Source: Stentor coeruleus
Lineage: Eukaryota; Ciliophora; Heterotrichea; Heterotrichida; Stentoridae
Direction of reading: 5' to 3'
Length of the DNA stretch: 28,716 nt
Assembly: GCA_001970955.1 (NCBI GenBank)
Contig: MPUH01000945.1
Location: 1 to 28,716, forward strand
Notes under the pieces: generated by a model
Databases searched by the model: none
What the model was told of the DNA's origin: nothing
Seen by the model: the letters and a program-made list of their open reading frames with translations, nothing else
Program-made: the position numbers and the translations under genes
Shown here: positions 1-9,157 of the stretch, in pieces
How positions within the stretch are numbered: the first letter of the stretch is position 1
Layout: each line of letters opens with the position of its first letter

Positions 1-373
1 CGTTTATAATTACCATCTAATTGTATGATTATAAATTTGACTTTATAAACAAAATTTTATTATTCTAAAATATAGCGAAGAAAAACTTAAAAATCTCGCA
101 TTATAGAGATCTAATTTTATTCGATAAATCAATTAATTGGAATGCCTGAGTTTTTGAATAATTTTTTTTTGACAAAATTTTTTTTGAAATAAATACTTAG
201 CATTAATAAAATTTTTTTTTTGTATAAAATATGATGAAGTTTTTCACAATAAAAGACGACAATTTTTTATAACTTTTAAAGTAAAAGACATAAAATCGTT
301 GTAATTCCCTTCTCTTTGTGATATAAACATAAACATAAAAAATGAATAATAAGACATAGTTATTAATAAACTT
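1..373. other. Left-end AT-rich intergenic flank
   Basis: No gene is supported here. The sequence is strongly AT-rich with several T8-T9 runs (for example near 160-220). No telomere repeat (CCCTAACA expected at a left end) is visible, so this edge looks like an internal cut of a larger contig. An antisense ORF overlapping 203-427 is low-complexity Lys/Phe/Tyr-rich and is not credible. Confidence 0.6.
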
Positions 374-583
374 ATGGGATGCATAAACTATAAAAGTCAG
401 TCTGCAGCAAATACTAGACGAAGCCAAGCAAAAGTTATAAAAATTGAAGGACTAAGTCCGATCAGACCTTGTAGAAGAATGTTTTTAATAGTTGAAGAAA
501 ATAGTTTCCTAGAAGAAAGTCATTCAATGATAGACCAAGAATGGAAAAATCCCATAAGAATCGAAGCCTTAGACACAAAATAA
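374..583 (+). CDS. Small predicted N-acylated protein, unknown function (69 aa)
   Basis: This short ORF starts at an ATG and ends in TAA. I do not recognise the protein. The N-terminus MGCINYKS has the form of a dual acylation site: Gly2 with Ser/Lys near positions 7-8 suits N-myristoylation and Cys3 suits palmitoylation, so peripheral attachment to a membrane is a reasonable inference. The rest is hydrophilic and mixed-charge (Arg-rich at residues 15-35, Glu-rich at 40-50) with no transmembrane segment. Codon choice resembles the neighbouring genes. It stands alone, about 900 bp before the 3' end of the convergent GBP gene. It could be a chance ORF, but the myristoylation-type start makes a real gene more likely than not. 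Confidence 0.55.
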   Translation: MGCINYKSQSAANTRRSQAKVIKIEGLSPIRPCRRMFLIVEENSFLEESHSMIDQEWKNPIRIEALDTK

Positions 584-1489
584 CAATATAAATACAGTCA
601 GAATTATCATTAATAAAGTAAAATGCACATAACACAGTAGATTAATTGTTGTTTCATATCTTTATCAAAATAAGCTTTTTATATATATATATCTATAACA
701 AAATTATCATAAGTAAGTGTATATATATACTTATATATTAGACCCTTTAATATTTTTTATATTATAAAATCTTGATTAGAATTTTATATTTTTCTTATAT
801 ATAAATATGATAATGAATTATTGTAGTTACTTTCTTAATTTCTTATGCTTATTAGCACTTTTCAAAAAATGCTGTGGTTTTAGAAAATATTGAAACGCAG
901 TTTTTGTAGTTTATAAACATAATAAATATGGCCGAACTAATATATATGATTTTTTTGAAAATTTTTATCAACGATTAGATGCTTTTTTTTGGAAAATTTA
1001 GTCTGAATAATGATTAGTTTTTTTGGAAATGTAAAAGACCCGGGTTGGTTTAAGTATTGTAAAATTATGATGATTAGAAGGTATAGAAAATATTATGTTG
1101 TATGGTTTAATCTTTCATAATTTTATTTAAAGCATGGAAATTAGGTTTAAAAATATTAGTTATCGAATTGAAATAGCCTTTTAGTTAATTTATAATTTTT
1201 TACTTAGCTTTAGTATATTGCTTATAGTTTTTGTTGTTGTAAATATAATGATTGTCTAATTAACATTCTAAATTCCTAAATTTAAATTTAGACTTCACTA
1301 TAGGCTAAATTTACATGAAAAAAACTAGAATTCATCCCAAGATAAAATATTTACTTCTAAACATAAAAAATATCAATCAAACCATATTTTCCATACAAAA
1401 AATTAGTTAAAAATCTCATCTTCCCTAAAAAGCATTTATTCTCACTCCCCACAATTTTCACAACAAAAAACCATACTTTTTATTACTTA
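584..1489. other. Intergenic, no gene seen
   Basis: About 900 bp between two convergent genes. It holds TA-rich runs (680-740), poly-T stretches (950-1025) and no ORF worth reporting. It presumably contains the 3' UTRs of both flanking genes. No tRNA-like or other structured RNA was recognised by eye. Confidence 0.5.
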
Positions 1490-3847
1490 TTATTCGTTAT
1501 TCTCATGCATCTTACTTAAAAAATTCTCATAATGTCTTTTTTCCTCTTCCCTTTTAGTCTTCTGTTCTTCAACTTCTTGTTCAAGAAATTCAATCTTTTG
1601 GACAAGTATCGCATTATCTTGTGCCCAAATCGCCATATCATTTCTCAACAATTCTTCACTATTTCTAAGTTTTTTCTCAGTCTCACTAAGCCTAGCTCTA
1701 ATCCTAGCAGTTGAAGTTTTATATTCTTGTTCCATTTTTTCTATTTTTCTCGTATGAATTGCATCTTTTTCCATCATTTCCCTTTTAAGATTTTCTAATT
1801 CGCTTTCTGTTTTCCCTTTATAATTTGCTAGTTCTGCTTTGGTTTCATTGAGTAATGCTTGAACTTCTTCTAAAAGTGCTTCTTTGAGTTCGACTTCATT
1901 TTCAAGTTCAGCATTTTCTTTGATTTTTTCAGATAGTCTTTCATTAATTTTTTCAATTTGCTGATCGTATTTAGTTTGCAGTGTTTTTTGGGCTTGAGAA
2001 TTTTCAAGTCTATATTCTTTGAGTTTTTCAGAATAATTTTTATCTTTAGATTTGTATTCTTCTAAAGAGTGTTCAGTAAAGTTTAGTTTTTGTTGAAGAA
2101 GAGCTTTTGAGTCTTCTACTTCTGAAAGTTGAAATGCGTGTTTTCGGTTAAGTTCTTTAATAGTATCTTCGAATTCAACGAGTTTTTGAGCATAGTCTTC
2201 ACATTCAATAAATTTCTGTTTGTTTAAATCTTTTATAATATTCTCAAGTTCTTCTTTTGCAGCAATAGCCTTATTCAATTGTTCTCTCATCACCCCTTCC
2301 TTAGCCAATCCTACTGTTAAATCATTTTGAATCTTACTAATAGTCTTCTCATACTCCTCTTTACAACTTCCAAGTTCCTCTCTAGTTTCCTTAAGTTCCT
2401 GAGTCATCTTTACCATCTGATCACTATTAAAAGTTTTCTGCATTTTCAACTCATTACCCAATCCACTAATCAAAAAATCCGCTGCTTTATTTGAAATCTC
2501 TCTAGCAAAAGTCATAAAAATCTCCCCTTTAAGCTGCCCATCAATAGTGTTTTCCAAATAATCCTTCTCAACAGTTTTTATAGTCTTTTCAAATGCTTGC
2601 ATAGATTTAAATTCCCCTGATTTTATCGCAGAGTCTAATTCAGTATATTTTTCTTTAAGATGTGTCATATAATGAAGTTTTAATTGATACTTGTTTTGAA
2701 GTTTTTGTTCTTCATATTTTTCTTTGATTTTTTCTTTAAATTCAGCAAATAAGTCTGGATCGTTACCAACTGTGTTTTTTTGTAAGTATTTTATACCTAG
2801 ATTTTTACTTTCTTTATGAGCTAAAGCAAGTTCTTGTTCTTCAATTGGTAACCCAATATCGATCATATTGTTATTATATTCTTCAAATGCTTTATCTAAA
2901 GATTTTCTATTTTGAGCTTTACAGATGTAGTTCCAAGCCAGATCGATATTTGGTATTGTCCCTGAGTTAAAGGAATCAACATAATTTTCAAGTAGTTTTA
3001 TAAGAAGCTCACCATTTATTTCTTGACCATTAACTTTTTTTGCTTGTGCTGAGTAAATTACACGTTTACGAAGATCGATTACTTGTTGGACAAATTCTGA
3101 TCGTAACTGGTCCATTCCTAAAGATTCTAAGTTTTGGAGGTCTTTTTCATCAATAGTTGGTCTTACAAGTGTTACGCATTCTCGTTCTTTAAAAAATGCT
3201 TTCAAAGTGTTTCTAATTCGATTTTTATTCTCGATTGTATCACTAAATCCTTTCTGCTGCGCAAGAGCTTTTTCTAGATACTCATTTGGTTCAATGCTTT
3301 TCCCATCATTTTCTATAAGTTGCAATGTAAAATCTCTTAATATCCACATGAACCTTGGGAAAAACGAAGTGGGATCATTAGCTTGTATGAGTTTTGAAAT
3401 ATTAACAATAAGGCTTAAATTCTCAATAGCAGTCTCATCAATAGACCCTGTAGAATTGTATATAAAACATGATGATATTAAGGCAGCAATTGAAAAAATA
3501 CGACAATCATAGTCATTATCTTTTTCAAGTCCTCCCATACCTTCTGTATCAATTAAAAGTACTGAACAAGGAGTTCCATCTTCAAGTGTACCATTAAGAG
3601 GTTCTCCCCAAATCCAAATTCCTTTTGTACAAGGGTTTATTGAAGGACCAACTTCAAATGCTTCAGATCGATTTAAAAATACCCTGTTCATCAGGTAAGA
3701 CTTTCCTGTCCTATAGAGCCCTGCTATAGAAACTATAGCTAAAGGGCTGCTGATTTTACGTATCAGGTTCAAGGTGTTAGGGTTTAAAACAAATTTCCTT
3801 GTTTTGTCTTCCCATGTCAGAAGACTTAAAGGTCCTGAGGTTGTCAT
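1490..3847 (-). CDS. Guanylate-binding-protein (GBP/atlastin superfamily) large GTPase with long coiled-coil tail
   Basis: The 785-residue product opens with a dynamin-superfamily GTPase domain of the GBP type. The P-loop GLYRTGKSY is at residues 43-51, the switch I motif CTKGIW at 73-78, the switch II motif DTEG at 100-103, and the GBP-type LRD motif (in place of classical TKxD) at 170-172. The GTPase domain runs to about residue 280 and is followed by a helical middle region. From about 390 to the end it is almost continuous Glu/Lys-rich coiled coil. Family members hydrolyse GTP, oligomerise and act on membranes. Human GBP1 has 592 residues, so this tail is extended. The C-terminus (MHENNE) lacks a CaaX prenylation box and no membrane helix is seen, so a cytosolic mechanoenzyme is inferred. 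The gene is intron-free and divergent from the coiled-coil gene at 4857. Confidence 0.9.
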   Translation of the reverse strand: MTTSGPLSLLTWEDKTRKFVLNPNTLNLIRKISSPLAIVSIAGLYRTGKSYLMNRVFLNRSEAFEVGPSINPCTKGIWIWGEPLNGTLEDGTPCSVLLIDTEGMGGLEKDNDYDCRIFSIAALISSCFIYNSTGSIDETAIENLSLIVNISKLIQANDPTSFFPRFMWILRDFTLQLIENDGKSIEPNEYLEKALAQQKGFSDTIENKNRIRNTLKAFFKERECVTLVRPTIDEKDLQNLESLGMDQLRSEFVQQVIDLRKRVIYSAQAKKVNGQEINGELLIKLLENYVDSFNSGTIPNIDLAWNYICKAQNRKSLDKAFEEYNNNMIDIGLPIEEQELALAHKESKNLGIKYLQKNTVGNDPDLFAEFKEKIKEKYEEQKLQNKYQLKLHYMTHLKEKYTELDSAIKSGEFKSMQAFEKTIKTVEKDYLENTIDGQLKGEIFMTFAREISNKAADFLISGLGNELKMQKTFNSDQMVKMTQELKETREELGSCKEEYEKTISKIQNDLTVGLAKEGVMREQLNKAIAAKEELENIIKDLNKQKFIECEDYAQKLVEFEDTIKELNRKHAFQLSEVEDSKALLQQKLNFTEHSLEEYKSKDKNYSEKLKEYRLENSQAQKTLQTKYDQQIEKINERLSEKIKENAELENEVELKEALLEEVQALLNETKAELANYKGKTESELENLKREMMEKDAIHTRKIEKMEQEYKTSTARIRARLSETEKKLRNSEELLRNDMAIWAQDNAILVQKIEFLEQEVEEQKTKREEEKRHYENFLSKMHENNE

Positions 3848-3885
3848 TTTTTTATATAAGTTTTTTATTGAATAAAGTCGGTTTG

Positions 3886-4204
3886 TAAAGATGTTAAGGA
3901 TTATAGTAATGATAGGTTAATAAAATAAAACAAGAGNCAAAGATATTAAGGATTATAGTAATGATAGGTTAATAAAATAAAACAAGAGATTTTGGTATGG
4001 TTTATGATTGGATTTTATAGAAAAGGTGTATAATAAGATTGGGTATGCTAAAAGGGGTTATATAAATAGTNTAAAGATGTTAAGGATTATAGTAATGATA
4101 GGTTAATAAAATAAAACAAGAGATTTTGGTATGGTTTATTATTGGATTTTATAGAAAAGGTGTATAATAAGATTGGGTATGCTAAAAGGGGTTATATAAA
4201 TAGT
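3886..4204. repeat. Direct repeats of ~133 bp joined by single Ns
   Basis: Three copies of a block beginning (t/c)aaagat(g/a)ttaagg lie at 3886-3937 (first 52 nt only), 3939-4070 and 4072-4204. They are separated by single N bases at 3938 and 4071. The copies differ at a few positions (gatgtt/gatatt; tttatgattg/tttattattg). The N at each junction suggests contig ends that were joined without merging an overlap, so the copy number may be inflated. A true short tandem repeat with allelic variants is possible. It lies in the divergent upstream region of the GBP gene. Confidence 0.8.
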
Positions 4205-4856
4205 TGTAGAGGTTAGGAATATATTTTTTTTTATAATGGAAATTGTAGTTTTTTTGGTTGAATATTATGTTGTATAGGAAATTGTATTTTAATGGGAGAT
4301 GGTTTAATTGGGTGTAAATTTTTGATATTTTGTATTTATTATAGTATTGAGATTTGATGATTTACAACAAGTAGATGTTGAAAGAGAAGCTGATAAGAGA
4401 AATTTAATTGGGATAAAGATCAGACTAAATCTGTTAAGGTTATACAACTATTTCTCAATATATCAATTCATTGCATTTACCTGAATAAACTTAGTATCAC
4501 TTTAGATATATAACAAGCATAAACTTTACTTTTTTAAGTTATATAATATATTTAAGGCAATTTTTCTAGACCTAATACCTTCAAAAAATAAAGTTAAATC
4601 ATACGTAAATTTATATAATTCCCATAGTAACTAAAAACTAATATCAAACTTATACCCGCAGAATCAAAAAAACTATGAATTTCTATATGTATTTTCCATA
4701 AATAATATAAAAACCTAAAAAAATATTTTTCATCTAATGTCATCATAATTTCTTTCTTTTTCTTACTTTAAAAACTCAAAAAGCAAAACCTAATCTCAAA
4801 ATAAAAAAAAAACCTTTTACCAACCACTTATCATAATAAAAACCCATCTAACAAAA
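4205..4856. other. Divergent intergenic region, no gene seen
   Basis: Together with the repeat array this forms the shared upstream region of the GBP gene (-) and the coiled-coil gene (+). It is AT-rich with an A-rich run just before the ATG at 4857. No recognised promoter element or RNA gene is visible. Confidence 0.5.
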
Positions 4857-6260
4857 ATGGTCCTTTTAACCGAAAATTATTTAAAAATGTTGTTAATCCT
4901 CCTATTATGCTCCCAAGCATTTACTAATTCAATCCCTGAGCTCGACCAAGAAAACGAAGAACTTCGCATTTCAAACGAAATCTTACACAAGCAGCTTCTC
5001 GACCTATCTAAATTCAAAGACATGTCAATCATTATCCAAGAAGATTTCACCTACAACAAAGAAAAGCTCCAAGCCCTAATAAACGAATTCAATAAAGAAT
5101 CTTCAGACAGTATCCAAATAGCCTTAGTAAATCAAATCCTATATTTCCTCAAAGTACTTCATGAAGATTTACTAATAATGGAAAGCAATGATCAAGGCAT
5201 AAATGCAAAAGATATCGATGCTGCAAGCAAAAAACTTAAAGACTCATTAGACAAGTTCAAAACAAGACAGGAAAACAAAGAGTTTTCTAGAGCCTATCAA
5301 GAACTAAAACAGTCAGTTGAACGAAAAGACCAATCCTTACAAACCTTACAGTTAGAAAATGCGAAACTTATAGGCAAACTTGATAGCGCAGTAGCTGAGT
5401 TAGCCCAACATAATCAGAACTACAGCCATGTATCCAAAAAGCTTGAAGAACTTCAAGAATCCCTTGAAAAAACCCAAAAAGATCAAGCCGAAAGATTAGA
5501 AAACCTAAAATCCTCCTTACAAACCGAAGAACAAGCTTCAAGATCCAAAGAAATCGAGGATTTCAAAAAAATCCAAGATTCTCAAGACGAACTCATTGAC
5601 ATACTCCAAAGCAAAAATTCCGAACAAACCCTAAAAATCGAAGAACTCTCCTTAGAAAAATCAAATCTCATATCAAAACTTCGTCTTCTTAACAGCACAA
5701 TCGAACGACTTAATAACGAAATCGAAGCTCGAAGCAAGCAACTCGAGCAATCTGAAAACAAATTCGAAGACTTTAGAAGACAAATCGAATATGAAACCAA
5801 TGATGAAATTATCAACCTAAGAAACTCAGAACAGTAATTTTTATATAGACAAATAAAAGATGAGGTTAATATATTACAATTAGAACAAATAACTTTATTA
5901 GAATCAATTACAAATTGTACTAAAGACCTTGATAGTTTAGAAATGGAAAAACGACAAAAGGAAAATATTATAAAAGAACTTGAGTTGTTGATAAAAGAAG
6001 CAAGAAATGGGATACAAAGTGCTAAAGAAGGTAGGGCACAAGAAATATTTTCATTAGAGGAAAAAGTTAAAGATGCAGAAACGGCGTTGGGGGTTTTACA
6101 ATGCCAAGTTGAAGAGTCGTTATTGAAAATATCAACACAAAATGCTGAGATTCGTGAGCTTAATGAAAAACTTGATGAGTATAAGTTTTTAAATAACAAG
6201 CCTGAACCTCAAGGACAAAAAGGGTCATTACGTGGGTATTCATCAATTTTTAATATCTAA
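4857..6260 (+). CDS. Predicted secreted coiled-coil protein, one 15-nt intron (462 aa)
   Basis: Exon 1 is 4857-5833 and exon 2 is 5849-6260. The TAA at 5835-5837 lies inside a 15-nt intron whose removal gives one continuous frame ending in TAA at 6258. The N-terminus has a short hydrophilic start, a Leu-rich core (MLLILLLCSQAF, residues 11-22) and a polar region, as in a cleavable signal peptide. The remainder is acidic, Glu/Lys/Gln-rich heptad sequence to about residue 440, ending in a short non-helical tail rich in Gly and Ser. There is no second membrane span, so a lumenal or secreted rod is inferred. Ciliate dense-granule matrix proteins (Grl/Tmp types) share a signal peptide plus acidic coiled coil, so a granule protein is possible, but no family signature is seen. 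The function is unknown. Confidence 0.8.
5834..5848 (+). other. 15-nt spliceosomal intron in the coiled-coil gene
   Basis: The sequence GTAATTTTTATATAG has GT...AG ends and an A at position 10. It splits a Gln codon (phase 2), and the sequence on both sides is coding in the frame that results from its removal. It contains the only in-frame stop of the gene. Confidence 0.88.
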
Positions 6261-6444
6261 TGCTAATTAAATATATAAGAAATTTATTAGTGTGAGGATG
6301 TTGGAATATTTATTGATTTTTTTTTTTTTACAGTTTTATTTAGTTCACTTTCTGATATTTTGGGATAAATTTATAGGATAAAACAGTTTTTTTTAGAAGA
6401 TTTTATGATATAATTTTTATGAAAAAGATGATTAAAGCATTAGG

Positions 6445-8301
6445 TTACCTTTGTATTTCTGCCATTAAAGAATGCACAGAGACCACAATTTTTGATAATT
6501 GTGGGTGTTGTTTTTTCACCTGATCTACAAAATCGCTATATTTCATTAAAAGCTTAGTGTTTGTCCTTTTTAGCACATCTTTTTGAGTGTTTTCTGATAC
6601 AAAAAGGTCTTTTTCAATAGTCTCAATAATCTCCAATCTACGTTTCCAATTAGAATTAAAGTCATGTAAGAGTATTTCAATGCTTTTAGCGTCGTTATCT
6701 TCAATTCTAAACATCATAATTTCTCTAAATATTTCATTAAGCTGATTTTCAATGAAATTTTCAACAAAACTATGGAAATCGTTTTCTATCAAAGCAAATT
6801 CTCCATACAATACAACATTAGCCTTTTGGAACTCATTAAGAAAGTAATCTAAATTGTTTATCATAAACACCATTTGATTCTTACCATCATTTATACTGTT
6901 TGAAATGCGTTCTAATAAATTTATATAACTTTTTTTAAAAAGACTAAACCTTTGTCTACACATATCATCAGTAGGAGATGTTTTATGTAAAACCATAACA
7001 AACTGTGTAAATCTTTTAGTAACAGCATGTATACTAACATCATTTGTTTTCAAATACTTAGCTAAATCCATTTCCCTAAGGACATTATCCAATAAACACT
7101 GTAACCTGGGCCACACAACAATTCTAACTTTTTCAAAAAACGCATTCATAATAAACAACCCCCTTTTCTCTACAACAGCTTGAAAAGCACTATTAATCCT
7201 AAGTATTAAAAACAATCCAATTAAATCATAAGTCCCTGATAACATTGAAGTTAAAGTATCAATAATCAACTGAAAAGTCTTTGTGAAAATCTCCCCAAAT
7301 ATAGGCTGATACTGATCAGGACGCATATTAAAAAAGTCAACAACAAACAGAAAATTAAAAGTGCAAATATCAGACAAAATCCTAAAAATACTATGGAAAA
7401 TCTCTTCAATATAATATTTTTTATTTTCTTTTTTAGCAACATGAGAGACAATCGGGTCAATATTTTCTAAATTCTCCAACAAAACCAAGCGATTTTTTAT
7501 ATCAAATCCATGTACATAAGTATTTTTATTATCTATATGTTCAAAACATATCAAATCATATCTTGAACTATCTTCTTTAATCATTTTTTTAATACTACTC
7601 GAGTATACTTTAAAATGATTTAAATAAAGGCCACTTAGTATATCATTATAATTCATACATATTTCTATAAAGCTTTCAGAGGAATTTTCTCTAAGGTACA
7701 AAAGTAGGTTTTTATATTTAATAAGTTTTGTTTCTTGGAGGACTTGGAAATTCGCTTTTGGTTTGTTTAAGGATTGTATAAGATTTAATATAAAAATCCT
7801 TATTTTCGAAGCTGCTTTTGTGTTTAAACGTCTTAGTTCAGGTAAAATTTCTTGCATAGACAAAGCGAAAACTTCACCATGTTCTGTGTTTATTTTCCCA
7901 TCATTTTTGAAAAAAGTTAATTTTTCTCTAAGTTCGTTTATGTAGTTTATAAACTCTTCATCAATTTCTTTATTACAAATATTGTCTATTAATTTTGGGG
8001 ATAATGTGATTTTGTCAAGATAAGTATTGAGTTGATTGTCTAAATTTTTACGATTTTTTAATGAGATACTCATACATTGGGATTGTTCTTGTAAGGATTT
8101 TATTTCTGTGCTTATATTCCCAAGATCTTTTTGAAATTTTGTTAACATGCTTTCTAGGCTATAGAGGATTTGATTTGATGTAGAAAGTTCAGTGTAAAGT
8201 TCAGCGATTTCTTCTTGACAAGCAGTTATGTTGATAATACTTTCACTTTCGACTTCGAGAAGTTGGGCTTTGACCTTTTCAGAGTATTCTCTAACATCCA
8301 T
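6445..8301 (-). CDS. VPS52: VPS52-like subunit of the GARP/EARP tethering complex
   Basis: The 618-residue protein matches the Vps52/Sac2 pattern. An N-terminal coiled coil (about 10-75) runs into SLQEQSQCMSISLKNRK (69-85), which is the family's signature stretch, then the LxxYLDKITLSPKLI segment. A second family-like stretch follows near 190-240 (NLLLYLRENSSESFIEI). The remainder is alpha-helical, as expected of a CATCHR-type tether. In other eukaryotes Vps52 joins Vps51, Vps53 and Vps54 (GARP) or syndetin (EARP) to tether endosome-derived vesicles at the trans-Golgi or recycling endosomes. The length fits (yeast about 640, human about 720). There is no signal peptide or membrane span and no intron. 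It converges with the coiled-coil gene, leaving 184 bp between the stops. Confidence 0.85.
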   Translation of the reverse strand: MDVREYSEKVKAQLLEVESESIINITACQEEIAELYTELSTSNQILYSLESMLTKFQKDLGNISTEIKSLQEQSQCMSISLKNRKNLDNQLNTYLDKITLSPKLIDNICNKEIDEEFINYINELREKLTFFKNDGKINTEHGEVFALSMQEILPELRRLNTKAASKIRIFILNLIQSLNKPKANFQVLQETKLIKYKNLLLYLRENSSESFIEICMNYNDILSGLYLNHFKVYSSSIKKMIKEDSSRYDLICFEHIDNKNTYVHGFDIKNRLVLLENLENIDPIVSHVAKKENKKYYIEEIFHSIFRILSDICTFNFLFVVDFFNMRPDQYQPIFGEIFTKTFQLIIDTLTSMLSGTYDLIGLFLILRINSAFQAVVEKRGLFIMNAFFEKVRIVVWPRLQCLLDNVLREMDLAKYLKTNDVSIHAVTKRFTQFVMVLHKTSPTDDMCRQRFSLFKKSYINLLERISNSINDGKNQMVFMINNLDYFLNEFQKANVVLYGEFALIENDFHSFVENFIENQLNEIFREIMMFRIEDNDAKSIEILLHDFNSNWKRRLEIIETIEKDLFVSENTQKDVLKRTNTKLLMKYSDFVDQVKKQHPQLSKIVVSVHSLMAEIQR

Positions 8302-8438
8302 GTTTTATTTTCTTTTAGAAGATAAGATTTTTTTTTGGTAAAAGTTAGAAATTTGTGGATTTTAGGTTTTTATATGGATTTGATATGTAGGATCTTGAAA
8401 ATAAGACAAAAATTATAATTTATTGACGAAAATGATAT

Positions 8439-9026
8439 TTAATTACCTATGTCCAGATCATTAAGTAAATCATCAAGTTTATTAAAACTTGACAAATCTG
8501 TAGCTTTGGGTTTACTCATATTACTAAAACTGTTATACTCTTTTTTACTGTTTTCTCTTGCTTTGCGTGCTCTTTTTAGTTTATCTGTGCTTTTTTGGGT
8601 TAAAATCTGAGAGTTTATATGTTTTTCTTCTATATACCATTTACCTTCATTTATTTTTTTAATCTCCCCTCTAAGTTTAAGCAAATACTTCTGTGTACGG
8701 CTAGCTTTTTTAGCATTTTTCACCAGAGATTTGGTTTTTCTAGTCCTACTAACCATATTCCGCTCATGTTCCTGGATTTCATTATCCGCTAGTATATTCA
8801 CAGCAAATGGGCTATTTGAAAATCTTTTCGCCGACCTTTTATCTATATTTTTCCTATACTTTCTCATTAAAGCAAGATCGTTTTGTCTCTGCCTTAGCAT
8901 TTTTTGCTTGTATTCATCTCGAATCAAATAATTTTTCGTCATAATATTAGCGGTTTTGACTTCAACGCTACATGATGATTGCGGCCTTCGATTGTAAAAC
9001 GAGTTATTTTTTACCGAGAATTCCAT
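8439..9026 (-). CDS. Basic protein of unknown function (195 aa)
   Basis: I do not recognise this protein. It is strongly basic over residues 40-165 (many Arg/Lys pairs, for example MLRQRQNDLALMRKYRK near 43-59) and ends in a short acidic helix, LDDLLNDLDIGN. There is no signal peptide, membrane segment or Cys/His cluster. The composition suggests a nucleic-acid, microtubule or other polyanion-binding protein, but nothing decides between them. It lies between VPS52 (137 bp downstream) and the actin-family gene (131 bp upstream) on the same strand. The frame is open across 588 nt, with an ATG start and a TAA stop, in a genome where random ORFs of this length are rare, so I regard it as real. 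Confidence 0.7.
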   Translation of the reverse strand: MEFSVKNNSFYNRRPQSSCSVEVKTANIMTKNYLIRDEYKQKMLRQRQNDLALMRKYRKNIDKRSAKRFSNSPFAVNILADNEIQEHERNMVSRTRKTKSLVKNAKKASRTQKYLLKLRGEIKKINEGKWYIEEKHINSQILTQKSTDKLKRARKARENSKKEYNSFSNMSKPKATDLSSFNKLDDLLNDLDIGN

Positions 9027-9157
9027 TTATTATAAAAAATTACCCTATATCAAAACCTCATCTAATCATCAAAAAATTAACATAAAATCCTAGTTTTCAT
9101 CCTTAAAAAAAATACATAAATTTAAAAGCGATTCCATATAAATTTTACATTAAAACC

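Noticed and set aside
203..427. Antisense 74-aa ORF
   Set aside because: It is Lys/Phe/Tyr low-complexity sequence overlapping the better-supported sense gene at 374.
5835..5837. TAA as the end of a 326-residue coiled-coil protein, with a second gene starting at 5943
   Set aside because: The frame is the same on both sides and the TAA lies inside a perfect 15-nt intron.
5582..6199. Antisense 205-aa ORF
   Set aside because: It is the Ser/Leu-rich shadow of the coiled-coil gene on the opposite strand.
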